From: a virus
IMG/VR virus record: IMGVR_UViG_3300043331_001695
Span: 1-39,805 of that record
Reading direction: 5' to 3' (one strand)
Length of the DNA stretch: 39,805 bases
The notes below the pieces were generated by a model. The model ran no database searches, was not told the origin of the DNA, and worked only from the letters and a program-made list of their open reading frames with translations. This document shows positions 31,140 to 38,807 of the stretch, piece after piece. A program made the position numbers and the translations under genes. Every line of letters starts with the position of its first letter. The first letter of the stretch is position 1.

Positions 31140-33398
31140 TCATCGGGTGTGGCGTCCTGGGTCGGGGTCGGGCACGAACAGGCCCTCGGGTGGTTCGGGG
31201 CAGAGGGGGTGGCGGGCGCGGCCGCGGTCGTCGAGGGTGTGGCAGGGGTGGCCGCAGACGCAGCAGGTCCCGACCGGTTCGTCGGCGAAGGTCCATTCGG
31301 CGTGGGGGTGGCTTCCGTTGCCGTTCTCAGCTGGCGGGACCTGGCGCGAAAAGTGCGTCGTTCGTGCGTGCGCGTGTTCCTCTTCTCTTACTTGGGGGTG
31401 GAGGTGTGTGGGTAGTGCACTTTTCGTGTCAGGGGAATCCCCTGTTCCGCGCATAACCTGAACGATCAGGTCGACCAGGTCGGGATCGGACGGGGCGGCG
31501 AGCTGCCAGAGGCTCGGGGCCCACTGGCTGTCGCGGCTGCTGTCGTCGTCGTCGGGGCCTTCGCAGACGCCGATGGCGGCGAGCTCCTCGAGGGTGAAGC
31601 GGGCGACCTGGCGGTGGCATTCGACGCGGCGGGCGACCTCGGAGACGGAGACGGGTTCGCCGTGGGCGAGGATTTCCAGGGTGAGCCGGCGGGCCTGGGG
31701 CATGCTGTCGAGGGCGGCGCGGTGGCAGAGGGCCAGGGCCTGGTCGGCGGGCAAGCCGAGGCAGAGCAGGGCGCGGGCGAGGGCGACGAGCTGTTTGACG
31801 AGCCGTGGTGGTTCTTCGACGGTGGCGAGGCCTTCGATCTCTCGGCGGCCGTAGCCGGAGCGGGGGACGGCGGCGCGGCCGTAGCAGGTGACGACGGCGA
31901 TGTCGACGAGGCCGCGGCGCAGCTCCTCGGGGACCTGGACGGTGGGGGTGCGGTCGGCGGCTGCGCCGACCAGGGCCTCGGCGAGGGTGGCGGCCTGGCT
32001 GCGGGCGTCGGTGAGCCGGGCCTGGCCGGCGCGGTGGCCCATGACCTGTTTGCCGGCCGCGCGGCGGCCGCCGACGCGGTAGTAGAGCCAGCGGGGGCCG
32101 AGGGCGTCGGCGTGGCTGGAGTACTGGTCGATGATGGGGGTGCAGCAGGCCAGCAGGGTGACACGGCCGCGCCAGGAGAGCTGTTCGGCGTGGTTGCCGA
32201 GGTCGCGGGTGACGTGGCCGTCGTAGGCGCGGCGGAGCAGCGCGAACAGCAGGTCGCGGTTGCCTTTGTTGCTCATGGCCAGCACGGTGGAGAAGTCGCC
32301 GATGGTGAGCAGCCCGCGCCTGCCGAGGCGGTGGAGGGCGCCGGTCTGGGTGGCGTTCTTGCCTTTGGTCCAGGACAGGAGCCCGGAGGCGGTGAGGTCG
32401 TCGAGGTGGCCGGCCACGCTGCCGAGGGCGCGGACGGTTTCGGTCTTCCCGGAGGAGGGGGGGCCGACCAGCATGCCCCAGAGGGGGTCGTCGTCGAAGG
32501 CGAGCCCACTGACGGCGACGGCGAGGGCAAACCAGACGTGGCCGGTGTCGTCGAGGTCCTGGTAGCTGGCGAGGATCTCGATGAGGTCGGGGACGCCGGC
32601 CGGCGGCGGCGGCGATGGTGGTGGGTGGGTCGTGGCGTCGGTCTCGAGGTCGAGGGGTTGGAGGTCGGTGAGGGGGTGGCCGCCGGCGAGGTGGTCGGCG
32701 GCGTCCTTGCCGGCGGCGGCCTGGACGACCCGCACGGAGGCGGCGGTTCCGGTGAGGGTGGCGGCGACCCGGCGGGCGTGCTCGATCCCTGGGGGGTCGC
32801 GGTCGGCGATCACGATGACGTGGGCGCTGTGGAGGGGCTGGGCGTACTCGGCGCGCCATTTCCCGGCGCCGCCGGGGTTGCAGGTCGCAACGGCGCCGGC
32901 GGCCTCGATGGCGTGGACGTCCTTCTCGCCTTCGGCGATGTAGATGGGCTCGCCGGCGGCCGCGGCCGCGATGACCCGGGGGAGGCGGTAGAGGACGCGG
33001 CGGGTGTCGTCGAGCTTCCAGGAGCGGCCCTTGGCCTTGGTGGGGTCGGGTCGCCACTGGGGGAACTGTTTGTCGGCGGTCCTGGCGACGGCGAACAGGA
33101 GCCGCCCGTCTTCGTCGACGTAGCGGTAGGTGGCGATGGCGGGGCCGCGGGGGGTCCAGGTGTCGTCGTCGGCCTGGTCGTCGCGGGGGAAGAGGTCGGC
33201 CAGGCGCAGGCCGAGGGCGTCGAGGACCTGGGTGGTGTCGCAGCCGGCGTGGCAGTGGAGGACGACGCGGCCGTCGCGGCCTTCGTTGACGCTGAGGCTG
33301 GCGCGCTGGTCCTGGTGGGCGGGGCATTGCCAGTCGCGGGCGACGCGGCGGCTGCCGTGGGCCTCGAGGGCGCTGGTGACCTGTTGGAGCGGGGTCAC
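31140..33398 (-). CDS. primase-helicase (CHC2 zinc finger, TOPRIM, ATPase)
   Basis: 752 residues. Zinc finger with C25, H28, C49 and C53; TOPRIM domain with IAEGEKD (E156) and VIADRD (D199, D201), which makes RNA primers; then a P-loop ATPase with GPPSSGKT at 312-319, a helicase-like or phage DUF3987-like motor. A winged-helix segment (VSVSEVARRVECHRQVARFT) and a C-terminal zinc knuckle (CCVCGHPC) follow. It should start phage DNA replication. The GTG has a weak ribosome site and overlaps a 16-codon leader ORF as GTGA. Confidence 0.88.
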   Translation of the reverse strand: MTPLQQVTSALEAHGSRRVARDWQCPAHQDQRASLSVNEGRDGRVVLHCHAGCDTTQVLDALGLRLADLFPRDDQADDDTWTPRGPAIATYRYVDEDGRLLFAVARTADKQFPQWRPDPTKAKGRSWKLDDTRRVLYRLPRVIAAAAAGEPIYIAEGEKDVHAIEAAGAVATCNPGGAGKWRAEYAQPLHSAHVIVIADRDPPGIEHARRVAATLTGTAASVRVVQAAAGKDAADHLAGGHPLTDLQPLDLETDATTHPPPSPPPPAGVPDLIEILASYQDLDDTGHVWFALAVAVSGLAFDDDPLWGMLVGPPSSGKTETVRALGSVAGHLDDLTASGLLSWTKGKNATQTGALHRLGRRGLLTIGDFSTVLAMSNKGNRDLLFALLRRAYDGHVTRDLGNHAEQLSWRGRVTLLACCTPIIDQYSSHADALGPRWLYYRVGGRRAAGKQVMGHRAGQARLTDARSQAATLAEALVGAAADRTPTVQVPEELRRGLVDIAVVTCYGRAAVPRSGYGRREIEGLATVEEPPRLVKQLVALARALLCLGLPADQALALCHRAALDSMPQARRLTLEILAHGEPVSVSEVARRVECHRQVARFTLEELAAIGVCEGPDDDDSSRDSQWAPSLWQLAAPSDPDLVDLIVQVMRGTGDSPDTKSALPTHLHPQVREEEHAHARTTHFSRQVPPAENGNGSHPHAEWTFADEPVGTCCVCGHPCHTLDDRGRARHPLCPEPPEGLFVPDPDPGRHTR
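31347..31426. repeat. AT-rich inverted repeat inside the primase gene
   Basis: CGAAAAGTGC at 31347-31356 is perfectly inverted as GCACTTTTCG at 31417-31426, 60 bases apart, in a stretch clearly lower in GC than the surroundings. It encodes a variable linker of the primase, so it is free to hold a DNA signal such as an origin, or a promoter for the terminase genes. Confidence 0.5.
31430..31444. repeat. 15-bp perfect palindrome beside the inverted repeat
   Basis: CAGGGGAATCCCCTG is a perfect palindrome about its central base, three bases from the right arm of the 31347-31426 repeat. Likely part of the same site. Confidence 0.5.
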
Positions 33399-33445
33399 CG
33401 CGCTCGGTGGCCCCGTCGGGTGGCGGTGCGGGTGGTGTGGTGCAT
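33395..33445 (-). CDS. 16-codon leader ORF before the primase gene
   Basis: ATG at 33445 with AAGGGGAG 7 bases upstream, much better than the primase's own site. The peptide (MHHTTRTATRRGHRAR) is basic and ends in a TGA that overlaps the primase GTG as GTGA. It probably delivers ribosomes to the primase start. The region upstream to 33645 has two 6-bp hairpins (near 33480-33525) and TAGGAT on the minus strand but no clear -35. Confidence 0.45.
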   Translation of the reverse strand: MHHTTRTATRRGHRAR

Positions 33446-33645
33446 GCTGCTCCCCTTCTGTTCCGGGGGAGCCTGCCGTGCGCTACCCTTGGCGGTAGCA
33501 GGGACGGCGTGCTCCGTCCTAGGGGCTCCGGGCCGAGGTCGCTCTCGCCGGGGCCCCGTTGCTTTGCCGGTTCATCCTACCCCTCGGTCGTTCGGTGGGC
33601 GAGCATGAGCGTCCGGCTGCCAGACACGTGAGCCGAACACGGGAG

Positions 33646-33909
33646 TCAGCGACGCCGGCGCCGGCGTCGCCGTTGGGGGTCTGGCGGTGGCCGCAAGAGT
33701 GGCTGGTCGGTGGTGGTGCCGCCGCGGAGGGCGGCCTGCATCTCGTACTCGCTGGGGAGGGCTGGTTGGGGCTGGTGGGGGTCGCCGCCCGGGCGGTGCC
33801 AGGGCCCGGGCCCAGCGATGGGCTCGGGGTCGGGTGGTCGGAGCGGGTCGGCGAGGAGGGCTGGCCAGCCGTCGACGTGGGCGTCCGGGTTGAAGGCGTC
33901 GAGGGTCAC
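33646..33909 (-). CDS. hypothetical proline-rich protein with poly-Arg end
   Basis: 87 residues from the GTG at 33909 (GTGA overlap with the ASCH gene). Starts VTLDAFNPDAHVDGWPALLA, is rich in Pro, and ends in eight arginines encoded by a 22-bp perfect palindrome. No domain. The last gene of the early run, so the palindrome may serve as an RNA 3' hairpin. Confidence 0.55.
   Translation of the reverse strand: MTLDAFNPDAHVDGWPALLADPLRPPDPEPIAGPGPWHRPGGDPHQPQPALPSEYEMQAALRGGTTTDQPLLRPPPDPQRRRRRRRR
33649..33670 (-). terminator. 22-bp perfect palindrome at the end of the early run
   Basis: Perfect self-complementary GC-rich palindrome 3 bases inside the stop of the Pro-rich gene. As RNA it could form a hairpin closing the early transcript, but there is no T tract; it might also be a protein site. 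Confidence 0.4.
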
Positions 33910-34328
33910 GGGGTCCACTCCCACAGCCCGAGCGCGCCCCGGGCCGGGACCGGCCGGGGCAGGGGGTCGGCGTTGGCCAGGATCCAGGCGTAGCGGCCGT
34001 CGCTGTAGTCACCGAACGTCAGCTCGCGCCCACCAGGTGGCCGCCAACCCGAGCCAGTGGGGCCGATCCGGAGGATCTCGACCAGGTCCACGGTGGCCAG
34101 GACCTGCCCGAGTGGGAGGTCGAGGGCCTGCTGGGCGTGTCTCTCGCTGGTCAGGGCCGAGAAGAACGGCTCGTCGAGGCAGAGCGTCCTGGCCCAGCCG
34201 GGAAAGCCCTTGGCGGCATGAATGGCTAGCTTGCCTCGGTAGCTGGTCGACCAGCCGCGGGTCTCGATCCGCTTCGCCCCGATGGCCACGAGTGTGGCCC
34301 ATGGCTGGGTAAGGGTGAGCGCCTTCAT
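33906..34328 (-). CDS. ASCH-domain protein
   Basis: 140 residues. The N-terminus ALTLTQPWATLVAIGAKRIE, then TRGWSTSYRGKLAIHAAKG, is the ASCH (ASC-1 homology, PUA-like) signature of a small RNA- or modified-nucleotide-binding domain; the C-terminus YAWILANADPLPRPVPARGA completes it. Phage copies are common and may act on RNA. ATGA overlap with the gene upstream. Confidence 0.9.
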   Translation of the reverse strand: MKALTLTQPWATLVAIGAKRIETRGWSTSYRGKLAIHAAKGFPGWARTLCLDEPFFSALTSERHAQQALDLPLGQVLATVDLVEILRIGPTGSGWRPPGGRELTFGDYSDGRYAWILANADPLPRPVPARGALGLWEWTP

Positions 34329-34984
34329 GACCCGGTTCCGTGCTGGTCGAGGACCTGGCGGGCTTCCTGGAGGCGGACGAACAGCTCCGCGTTCCCGCCG
34401 TCGCGGTCGGGGTGGAGTCGGGCGGCGGCGAGCCGGTAGGTGGTCGTGCCCTGGCCGTGGTGCCAGCCGTCGAGGACCTGTTGGGCGGTGACGGCGCCGC
34501 CGCTGTGGTCGGCGATAAACCGGGCGGCGGCCTCGACGCTCATGGGGCCGGTGGTGGGGGCGGGGAGGGCCTGCCAGCCGCGGTACTGCTCGCCGGTCTT
34601 GGTGATGCCGTGCCGGTCGACCGCCCGCAGCGCCTCCAGTGACAGCGCGATGGCGCGGATGTTGGCCTGGAAGTGGTCGTAGGCGTCGCAGGCGTACCTG
34701 AGCGGCCCGTGCCGGGACTCGAAGGCGAGGATGACCCCGGGGCCGCTGGGGCGGGCGTTGGCCCGGGGGAGGCCGTCCTGGCGGATCTCGCCTTCGGTGA
34801 CGTCGACCTGGACGACGACCTGGCGGGCGTCGAGCAGGCGTAGTTCGCGCCAGAGCAGCTCGATGGTGTTCGGCCAAGAGGCGCGGAACCGGTAGGCGGG
34901 CATGCGGTCGCGCGGCTTGGTGGGGGTGCCCGGCCAGCTGTCGCCGATGGGGCGGAAGCGGGCGTTGGGCAGGGAGTAGCTCAC
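34325..34984 (-). CDS. protein with C-terminal DnaJ-like domain
   Basis: 219 residues if started at the GTG that overlaps the upstream stop as GTGA; an ATG 15 bases earlier is the alternative. The last 40 residues, YRLAAARLHPDRDGGNAELF and RLQEARQVL, carry the HPD motif and helix pattern of a J domain. The N-terminal 140 residues (FRPIGDSWPGTPTKPRDRMP; AYDHFQANIRAIALSLEALR) resemble a conserved actinobacterial mobile-element protein. It may recruit host DnaK to replication. Confidence 0.75.
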   Translation of the reverse strand: MSYSLPNARFRPIGDSWPGTPTKPRDRMPAYRFRASWPNTIELLWRELRLLDARQVVVQVDVTEGEIRQDGLPRANARPSGPGVILAFESRHGPLRYACDAYDHFQANIRAIALSLEALRAVDRHGITKTGEQYRGWQALPAPTTGPMSVEAAARFIADHSGGAVTAQQVLDGWHHGQGTTTYRLAAARLHPDRDGGNAELFVRLQEARQVLDQHGTGS

Positions 34985-35250
34985 GACCCACCGTCCCATC
35001 CGACCGGCTTGGAGGCCTCGACGGTGACCGTCGCGCCGAAGGATCGGAGCAGGTTGGCGCGCTGGACCGCGCCGCCCTTGGACAGATACAGCCGAGACCT
35101 CGGCCAGCTGAACGGCGCTGGACCCTCCTCCGGGTCGTAGGCGGCCGCTGGCGTCCAGCCGGGCGGCTCCCAGCCGGGCACGGGGAGGCCGTCGGCGTCG
35201 TGGGAGCCCTCGGGGTAGGTGACGACCAGGCGGTAGACGCGGACGCTCAT
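34981..35250 (-). CDS. hypothetical protein, 89 aa
   Basis: Starts MSVRVYRLVVTYPEGSHDAD and has WPRSRLYLSKGGAVQRANLL, a beta-alpha pattern found in many actinobacterial phage proteins of unknown function. No Cys or membrane helix. ATGA and GTGA overlaps on both sides. Confidence 0.65.
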   Translation of the reverse strand: MSVRVYRLVVTYPEGSHDADGLPVPGWEPPGWTPAAAYDPEEGPAPFSWPRSRLYLSKGGAVQRANLLRSFGATVTVEASKPVGWDGGS

Positions 35251-35660
35251 CCCAGCCTCACGATCGTGACCGGGAACACGCCGGGGCCTGGGCCGTCGAC
35301 GACCTTGGCGTAGCGCATCCCGTCCCATTCGCTGCCGGTGTCAGGTCGAGGTGGGAGCCAGCGCCACCACTCGTGCTTGACCTTGCGGAGCCGTCGGCAG
35401 CCGGCCGCTTGGTCGGGGTCGAGCCAGTCGACCTGGCCGTGCGGGTGGTCGGTGAACCAGCCGGAGCAGTCGTGGCGGCCGCAGCTCAGGACTGCTCGTC
35501 GCTGGGTGGCGGTCATGGTGTCCTGGTAGCTGATGTCGCCCTGCTCGCGCAGGTAGCGCACGGCTGCGGCCAGGAACGCGACGGGGGCGTGATGGCCGCG
35601 GCTGACCAGGTCCTCGCCGTCTTCACCCCAGGCTTCGATCTTGAGCGGGTGGACCTTCAT
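35247..35660 (-). CDS. hypothetical protein, 137 aa
   Basis: Starts MKVHPLKIEAWGEDGEDLVS. HAPVAFLAAAVRYLREQGD is helical; CGRHDCSGWFTDHPHGQVDW gives C-x4-C and His residues of a possible metal site; the C-terminus is aromatic and basic (KVKHEWWRWLPP). Lies beside a RuvC-like nuclease, on the same transcript. Not recognised. Confidence 0.6.
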   Translation of the reverse strand: MKVHPLKIEAWGEDGEDLVSRGHHAPVAFLAAAVRYLREQGDISYQDTMTATQRRAVLSCGRHDCSGWFTDHPHGQVDWLDPDQAAGCRRLRKVKHEWWRWLPPRPDTGSEWDGMRYAKVVDGPGPGVFPVTIVRLG

Positions 35661-36238
35661 AGCCGCCCTCCTACGTCGACGGTCTCGGCCAGGGCGGGCC
35701 AGTCGATGACGGGCTGGCCCTTGCGCGGGCCCTTCTTGGTGACCAGCTGGTGCAGCGCCGCCCGCTGGGTGGCGGGGATGGCGCAGAGGGGGTGGCCGTA
35801 GTGGTCCATGGCCATCGCCCTGAGCCACAGCGCATCGGCCTGGTTATGGTCGTGGCCCTGGTAGCCGAGCCGGCGGATCGCAGCCGCCAGGACCTCCTCC
35901 TTGCCGGCGTTCCCGCGGCCGGTGGCGTACTGCTTGAGCGTGGAGGGGGGGATGACCACGTAGGGGATCCGGCGCTCCCAGAACGCGAGGCGGAGGACGC
36001 CGCCGAGCTCGCCGAGCTGATGGGCAGCGTGGCCGCTGTCGTAGCTGTAGCCCTCCACCGCGGCCAGGGCGGTCCAGGCGGTGGGATCGTCGTGGAGGTC
36101 GAGGGCGGTGAGGACCTCGTCGCGGAGCCAGGCGAGCCGGACCGGGCCGCGGAGCCGCGTGGTGAGGGTCCGGGGGCCTTCGGGGGTGGCCAGACCCAGA
36201 GCGGTCAGCGAAGGGTCGCAGCCAACCACGCGGATCAT
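35657..36238 (-). CDS. RuvC-like Holliday junction resolvase
   Basis: 193 residues with an RNase H fold. GCDPSLTALG gives D8, AAVEGYSY gives E62, and GHDHNQADAL gives H130 and D134, the acidic catalytic set; STLKQYATGRGNAGKEEV is the RuvC substrate loop. Phage members resolve branched DNA before packaging. ATG in an ATGA overlap. Confidence 0.88.
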   Translation of the reverse strand: MIRVVGCDPSLTALGLATPEGPRTLTTRLRGPVRLAWLRDEVLTALDLHDDPTAWTALAAVEGYSYDSGHAAHQLGELGGVLRLAFWERRIPYVVIPPSTLKQYATGRGNAGKEEVLAAAIRRLGYQGHDHNQADALWLRAMAMDHYGHPLCAIPATQRAALHQLVTKKGPRKGQPVIDWPALAETVDVGGRL

Positions 36239-36636
36239 GCCAGCACCCGCTCTCGCCGCTCCTGCGGCTGGACCAGCGTGCGCCGGCCCGAGGGCGCGTC
36301 GAACAGCCGGTCCTGGCCGGGTGGGGCCGGCTTGGGCGCCGGCGTGGGGTTGCGCCAGCCGGGTGGCTTGAAGTCGAGGCAGGTGACCCAGCCCTCGACC
36401 CGGTTGGTGGCGTGGTCGTTGACCAGCCAGCGGTCGACCCGCTCGCCGATCAACGCCTGGACGAGCAGCGGGCAGCCGTGCTGGCTGATGTCGTTCTGGA
36501 AGGGGAGGTCGACCAGGCAGGGCCGGAAGCACCAGTGTTCCTGCCACCAGTGGAACTCGGTGCCGTTGGAGAAGTAGGCCCAGCCTTCGCAGGCTGTCTG
36601 GCGGCAGTCGGGGCCGTGCTTGGCGCAGCCGCTCAC
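36235..36636 (-). CDS. Cys-rich hypothetical protein, 133 aa
   Basis: I take the GTG at 36636 (GTGA overlap); a GTG 9 bases earlier is possible. The N-terminal half has Cys at CAKHGPDCRQTAC, HWCFRPC and HGC, with many Trp, suggesting one or two zinc sites. The C-terminal part is Pro-rich, ending LVQPQERRERVLA. Function unknown. Confidence 0.6.
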   Translation of the reverse strand: MSGCAKHGPDCRQTACEGWAYFSNGTEFHWWQEHWCFRPCLVDLPFQNDISQHGCPLLVQALIGERVDRWLVNDHATNRVEGWVTCLDFKPPGWRNPTPAPKPAPPGQDRLFDAPSGRRTLVQPQERRERVLA

Positions 36637-36842
36637 GATGCCCACTCCTCCATCGCAGCCTTGACCGCGTCCTGGCGCTCACGAGTCCCCAGCTGGCCGA
36701 CCGTGGTGTAGATGGCCGCCCTGACCGGCCGGGACAGTTGGAACCAGTGGGTGCGGCAGGCGAACAGCCGTCGTGAGATGCGCTGCTGACAGTCAGGGTG
36801 TGGGCAGGCCGTCGTGTAGCGAGGCTGATCCAGACGGTTCAT
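36633..36842 (-). CDS. small zinc-binding protein, 69 aa
   Basis: CPHPDC and FACRTHWFQL give C-x4-C and C-x2-H, a short zinc finger similar to small proteins found in actinobacterial mobile elements (HW..L....R). The C-terminal helix DAVKAAMEEWAS is acidic. ATGA overlap with the parB-like gene. Confidence 0.65.
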   Translation of the reverse strand: MNRLDQPRYTTACPHPDCQQRISRRLFACRTHWFQLSRPVRAAIYTTVGQLGTRERQDAVKAAMEEWAS

Positions 36843-38407
36843 GACCCGCCGTCCTCGTCGGTGGCCTCGTCCAGGTCCTCGTCGAGGTCCTCGGGATCGC
36901 CGGCGGGCTCGCTCTCGACGGCCGCGGCCAGCTTGGCCCGCTCGGCCTCGCCGAACTGGTAGCCGACCCCCTGGATGGTGGCGATGTACCGCTCGACCAG
37001 CCGGCCGCGCCAGTTGCCCCAGGTCCAGCGCATCCGGAACTCACCCTCGGCCAGGAACACCGCCCAGGCGGTCCGGGACAGGTCGTGGTCGGCGTGCTGG
37101 TGGAGGGTGAGCCGCCAGTCCTTGGTGGTGGCGTAGGCGTTCTTGACCTCGACCGGGTCGAGCTGCAGGAGCTTGCAGGCCAGCTTGGCCGCCTCAGACT
37201 CCAGCCGCTCGATCGCCACCGCGGTGACGTCGCGGAGCAGGAACTCGAGCCGCTCGGTGTCCCCGCCGAGCGGGAGGTCGCCGGCCAGGAGCTCGCCGAG
37301 GAAGGCGCCCCGGGCGGTGGCGGCCTTGCTCAGGGCCTTCTCGGCGGCCCTCTTCTCGGCCTGCTCGCGCTCGAAGGCCTCCCGCCGCTTCGCCTCCCGG
37401 GCGCTGTGCTCGTCCTGGCCGGCGTGCTGCTTGGGGTCGCGGCACATCCACACGACCTCGCCGTGCTCACACACCGCGGCCGCATGACACTTCAGCTTGG
37501 CGTGCTCGTCGACGGCCACGGTGACCTTCGGGTAGCCCCAGATGCAGCGCTGGTGGTCGAAGGCCTCGTCGAGATCCTCGTCCTCGCCCAGCTCCTGGTC
37601 CTCGAGCTCCGCCGGCTCCAACGGCCGGGGAGCCCGGTTGGCCCAGCCGCCCTTGGGCTCCTCCAGGATGGTGACGCCCTGGGCCTCGAGCTCGGCGCGG
37701 GTCTGCTCGCCGCGGCGGGCGGCCCGGGCTCGGTCGAGGTCCTCCTCGATCAGCTGGTCCAGGGACCGCCAACCGTTGGCGGGGAGCTCGCCGGCGACCT
37801 TCTGGCGGGCGAGCTCGGCGGCGCGGTCGGGAGCGCCGGCGTCGACGAGCTTGTGGAGCTCCTGCGCCTGCCCCAACGTGATTCCGCCGGAATCAAGCGC
37901 CTCCAGGGCCTCGACAGGGAGCTCGAGCAGGGCCAGGCGCTTGCTGATGGTGGCCTGGCTGACGCCGGTGAGGACGGCGAGGTCGCGTTGGGTGGCGCCG
38001 TCGTCGACCTCCAGGAGCCTGGCGAACGCCGCGGCCTCTTCCAACGGGGTGAGGTTGGAGCGTTGGACGTTCTCGACGAGCATGGCCGCGACCCGGGCGG
38101 GCTCGGTCAGGGTCTTGACCACGGCGGGGACCTGGGCGAGGCCGAGCTCGGTGGCGGCGGCCAGCCGCCGCGCGCCGCAGACCAGCAGGTACCGGTCCGG
38201 GTCCTCCGGATGCGGCATCACCAGGAGGGGTTCGAGGAGGCCGTGGGCCTCGATCGAGGCCTTGAGCTCGGTGAGGTCGCCGACCGAGCGGCGGGGGTTG
38301 TCGGGGGCGGGGACGACCTCGTCGACGTCGAGCATCGCCCAGGCGTCACCGCTGGGCTGGTCGTGCCAGCCGCCGGCGGGGACCGGGCGGGTGTCGGTGG
38401 TGGTCAT
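36839..38407 (-). CDS. ParB-like protein with long C-terminal extension
   Basis: 522 residues. ParB/Srx nuclease-like domain at 25-115 (PAPDNPRR, LVCGARRLAAA at 75-85, i.e. the GxRR CTP-binding motif), the ENVQRSNLTPLEEA box at 112-125, and a helix-turn-helix at 138-160. The last 270 residues are unusual: Asp/Glu-rich linkers, a CHAAAVCEHGEVVWMC cysteine segment and charged helices. No ParA gene lies in the window. Copy D of the 17-bp palindrome lies inside this gene (codons 171-176), as parS sites often lie near parB. Confidence 0.88.
   Translation of the reverse strand: MTTTDTRPVPAGGWHDQPSGDAWAMLDVDEVVPAPDNPRRSVGDLTELKASIEAHGLLEPLLVMPHPEDPDRYLLVCGARRLAAATELGLAQVPAVVKTLTEPARVAAMLVENVQRSNLTPLEEAAAFARLLEVDDGATQRDLAVLTGVSQATISKRLALLELPVEALEALDSGGITLGQAQELHKLVDAGAPDRAAELARQKVAGELPANGWRSLDQLIEEDLDRARAARRGEQTRAELEAQGVTILEEPKGGWANRAPRPLEPAELEDQELGEDEDLDEAFDHQRCIWGYPKVTVAVDEHAKLKCHAAAVCEHGEVVWMCRDPKQHAGQDEHSAREAKRREAFEREQAEKRAAEKALSKAATARGAFLGELLAGDLPLGGDTERLEFLLRDVTAVAIERLESEAAKLACKLLQLDPVEVKNAYATTKDWRLTLHQHADHDLSRTAWAVFLAEGEFRMRWTWGNWRGRLVERYIATIQGVGYQFGEAERAKLAAAVESEPAGDPEDLDEDLDEATDEDGGS
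37879..37895. repeat. 17-bp palindrome, copy D (perfect)
   Basis: TGATTCCGCCGGAATCA, exact match to the consensus, within the parB-like gene. The codons GAT TCC GGC GGA ATC include GAT and GGA, both uncommon here, suggesting DNA-level selection. Confidence 0.75.
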
Positions 38408-38670
38408 GTGGTGCCTCCGGGGCTGGTCTGGCAGGCGTGGAGGCGGCACCCGCGGCCGCCGTTGAGCGCCGCGATGTACCGGTGGTGGACCTCGACCTGA
38501 GTTCTGGCGGCGGCCAAGTCGGTCTGGACCGCGCGGAGCTCGCCCAGGACCTCCAGGAGGTCGCTGATGGTCTCGTTGAGGACGGCCTTGTTGGGGTCGC
38601 CGGCGAACTGCCGCCGGCGGGCCTCGTAGGTGGCCTGCAGCTCCTGGAGGTTCAGCGTGGTGGTGGTCAT
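38404..38670 (-). CDS. coiled-coil protein, 88 aa
   Basis: Starts MTTTTLNLQELQATYEARRR, followed by heptad-like helices (ETISDLLEVLGELRAVQTDL) and a C-terminus with two Cys (RGCRLHACQ). ATGA overlaps with both neighbours. Perhaps an oligomeric partner of the ParB-like protein; no family recognised. Confidence 0.6.
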   Translation of the reverse strand: MTTTTLNLQELQATYEARRRQFAGDPNKAVLNETISDLLEVLGELRAVQTDLAAARTQVEVHHRYIAALNGGRGCRLHACQTSPGGTT

Positions 38671-38807
38671 GGGGTGGTGGTCTCCTTGGGGACCGGCTGG
38701 TGGTCGCGGTCTCGGGCTGGTTGGCTGTGGATGAGGACGGGCTGGCCGTTGGGGTGCTCGCCCCAGCGGACGACCCGGCCGCCGCAGGTTGCACAGACCC
38801 AGATCAT
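38667..38807 (-). CDS. zinc-ribbon protein, 46 aa
   Basis: Starts MIWVCATCGGRVVRWGEHPN: one C-x2-C knuckle at the N-terminus and a His later (LIHSQ). ATG in an ATGA overlap; further upstream residues in frame look like a shadow. Small phage zinc protein of unknown role. Confidence 0.55.
   Translation of the reverse strand: MIWVCATCGGRVVRWGEHPNGQPVLIHSQPARDRDHQPVPKETTTP

Noticed and set aside
33546-33600. Promoter with TAGGAT for the primase operon
   Set aside because: TAGGAT is a fair -10 on the minus strand, but nothing like TTGACA is found 16-19 bases upstream.
31614-33608. Plus-strand frame of 664 codons
   Set aside because: Antisense to the primase-helicase, whose motifs are clear; the product is a Gly/Val/Ala/Glu-rich shadow.
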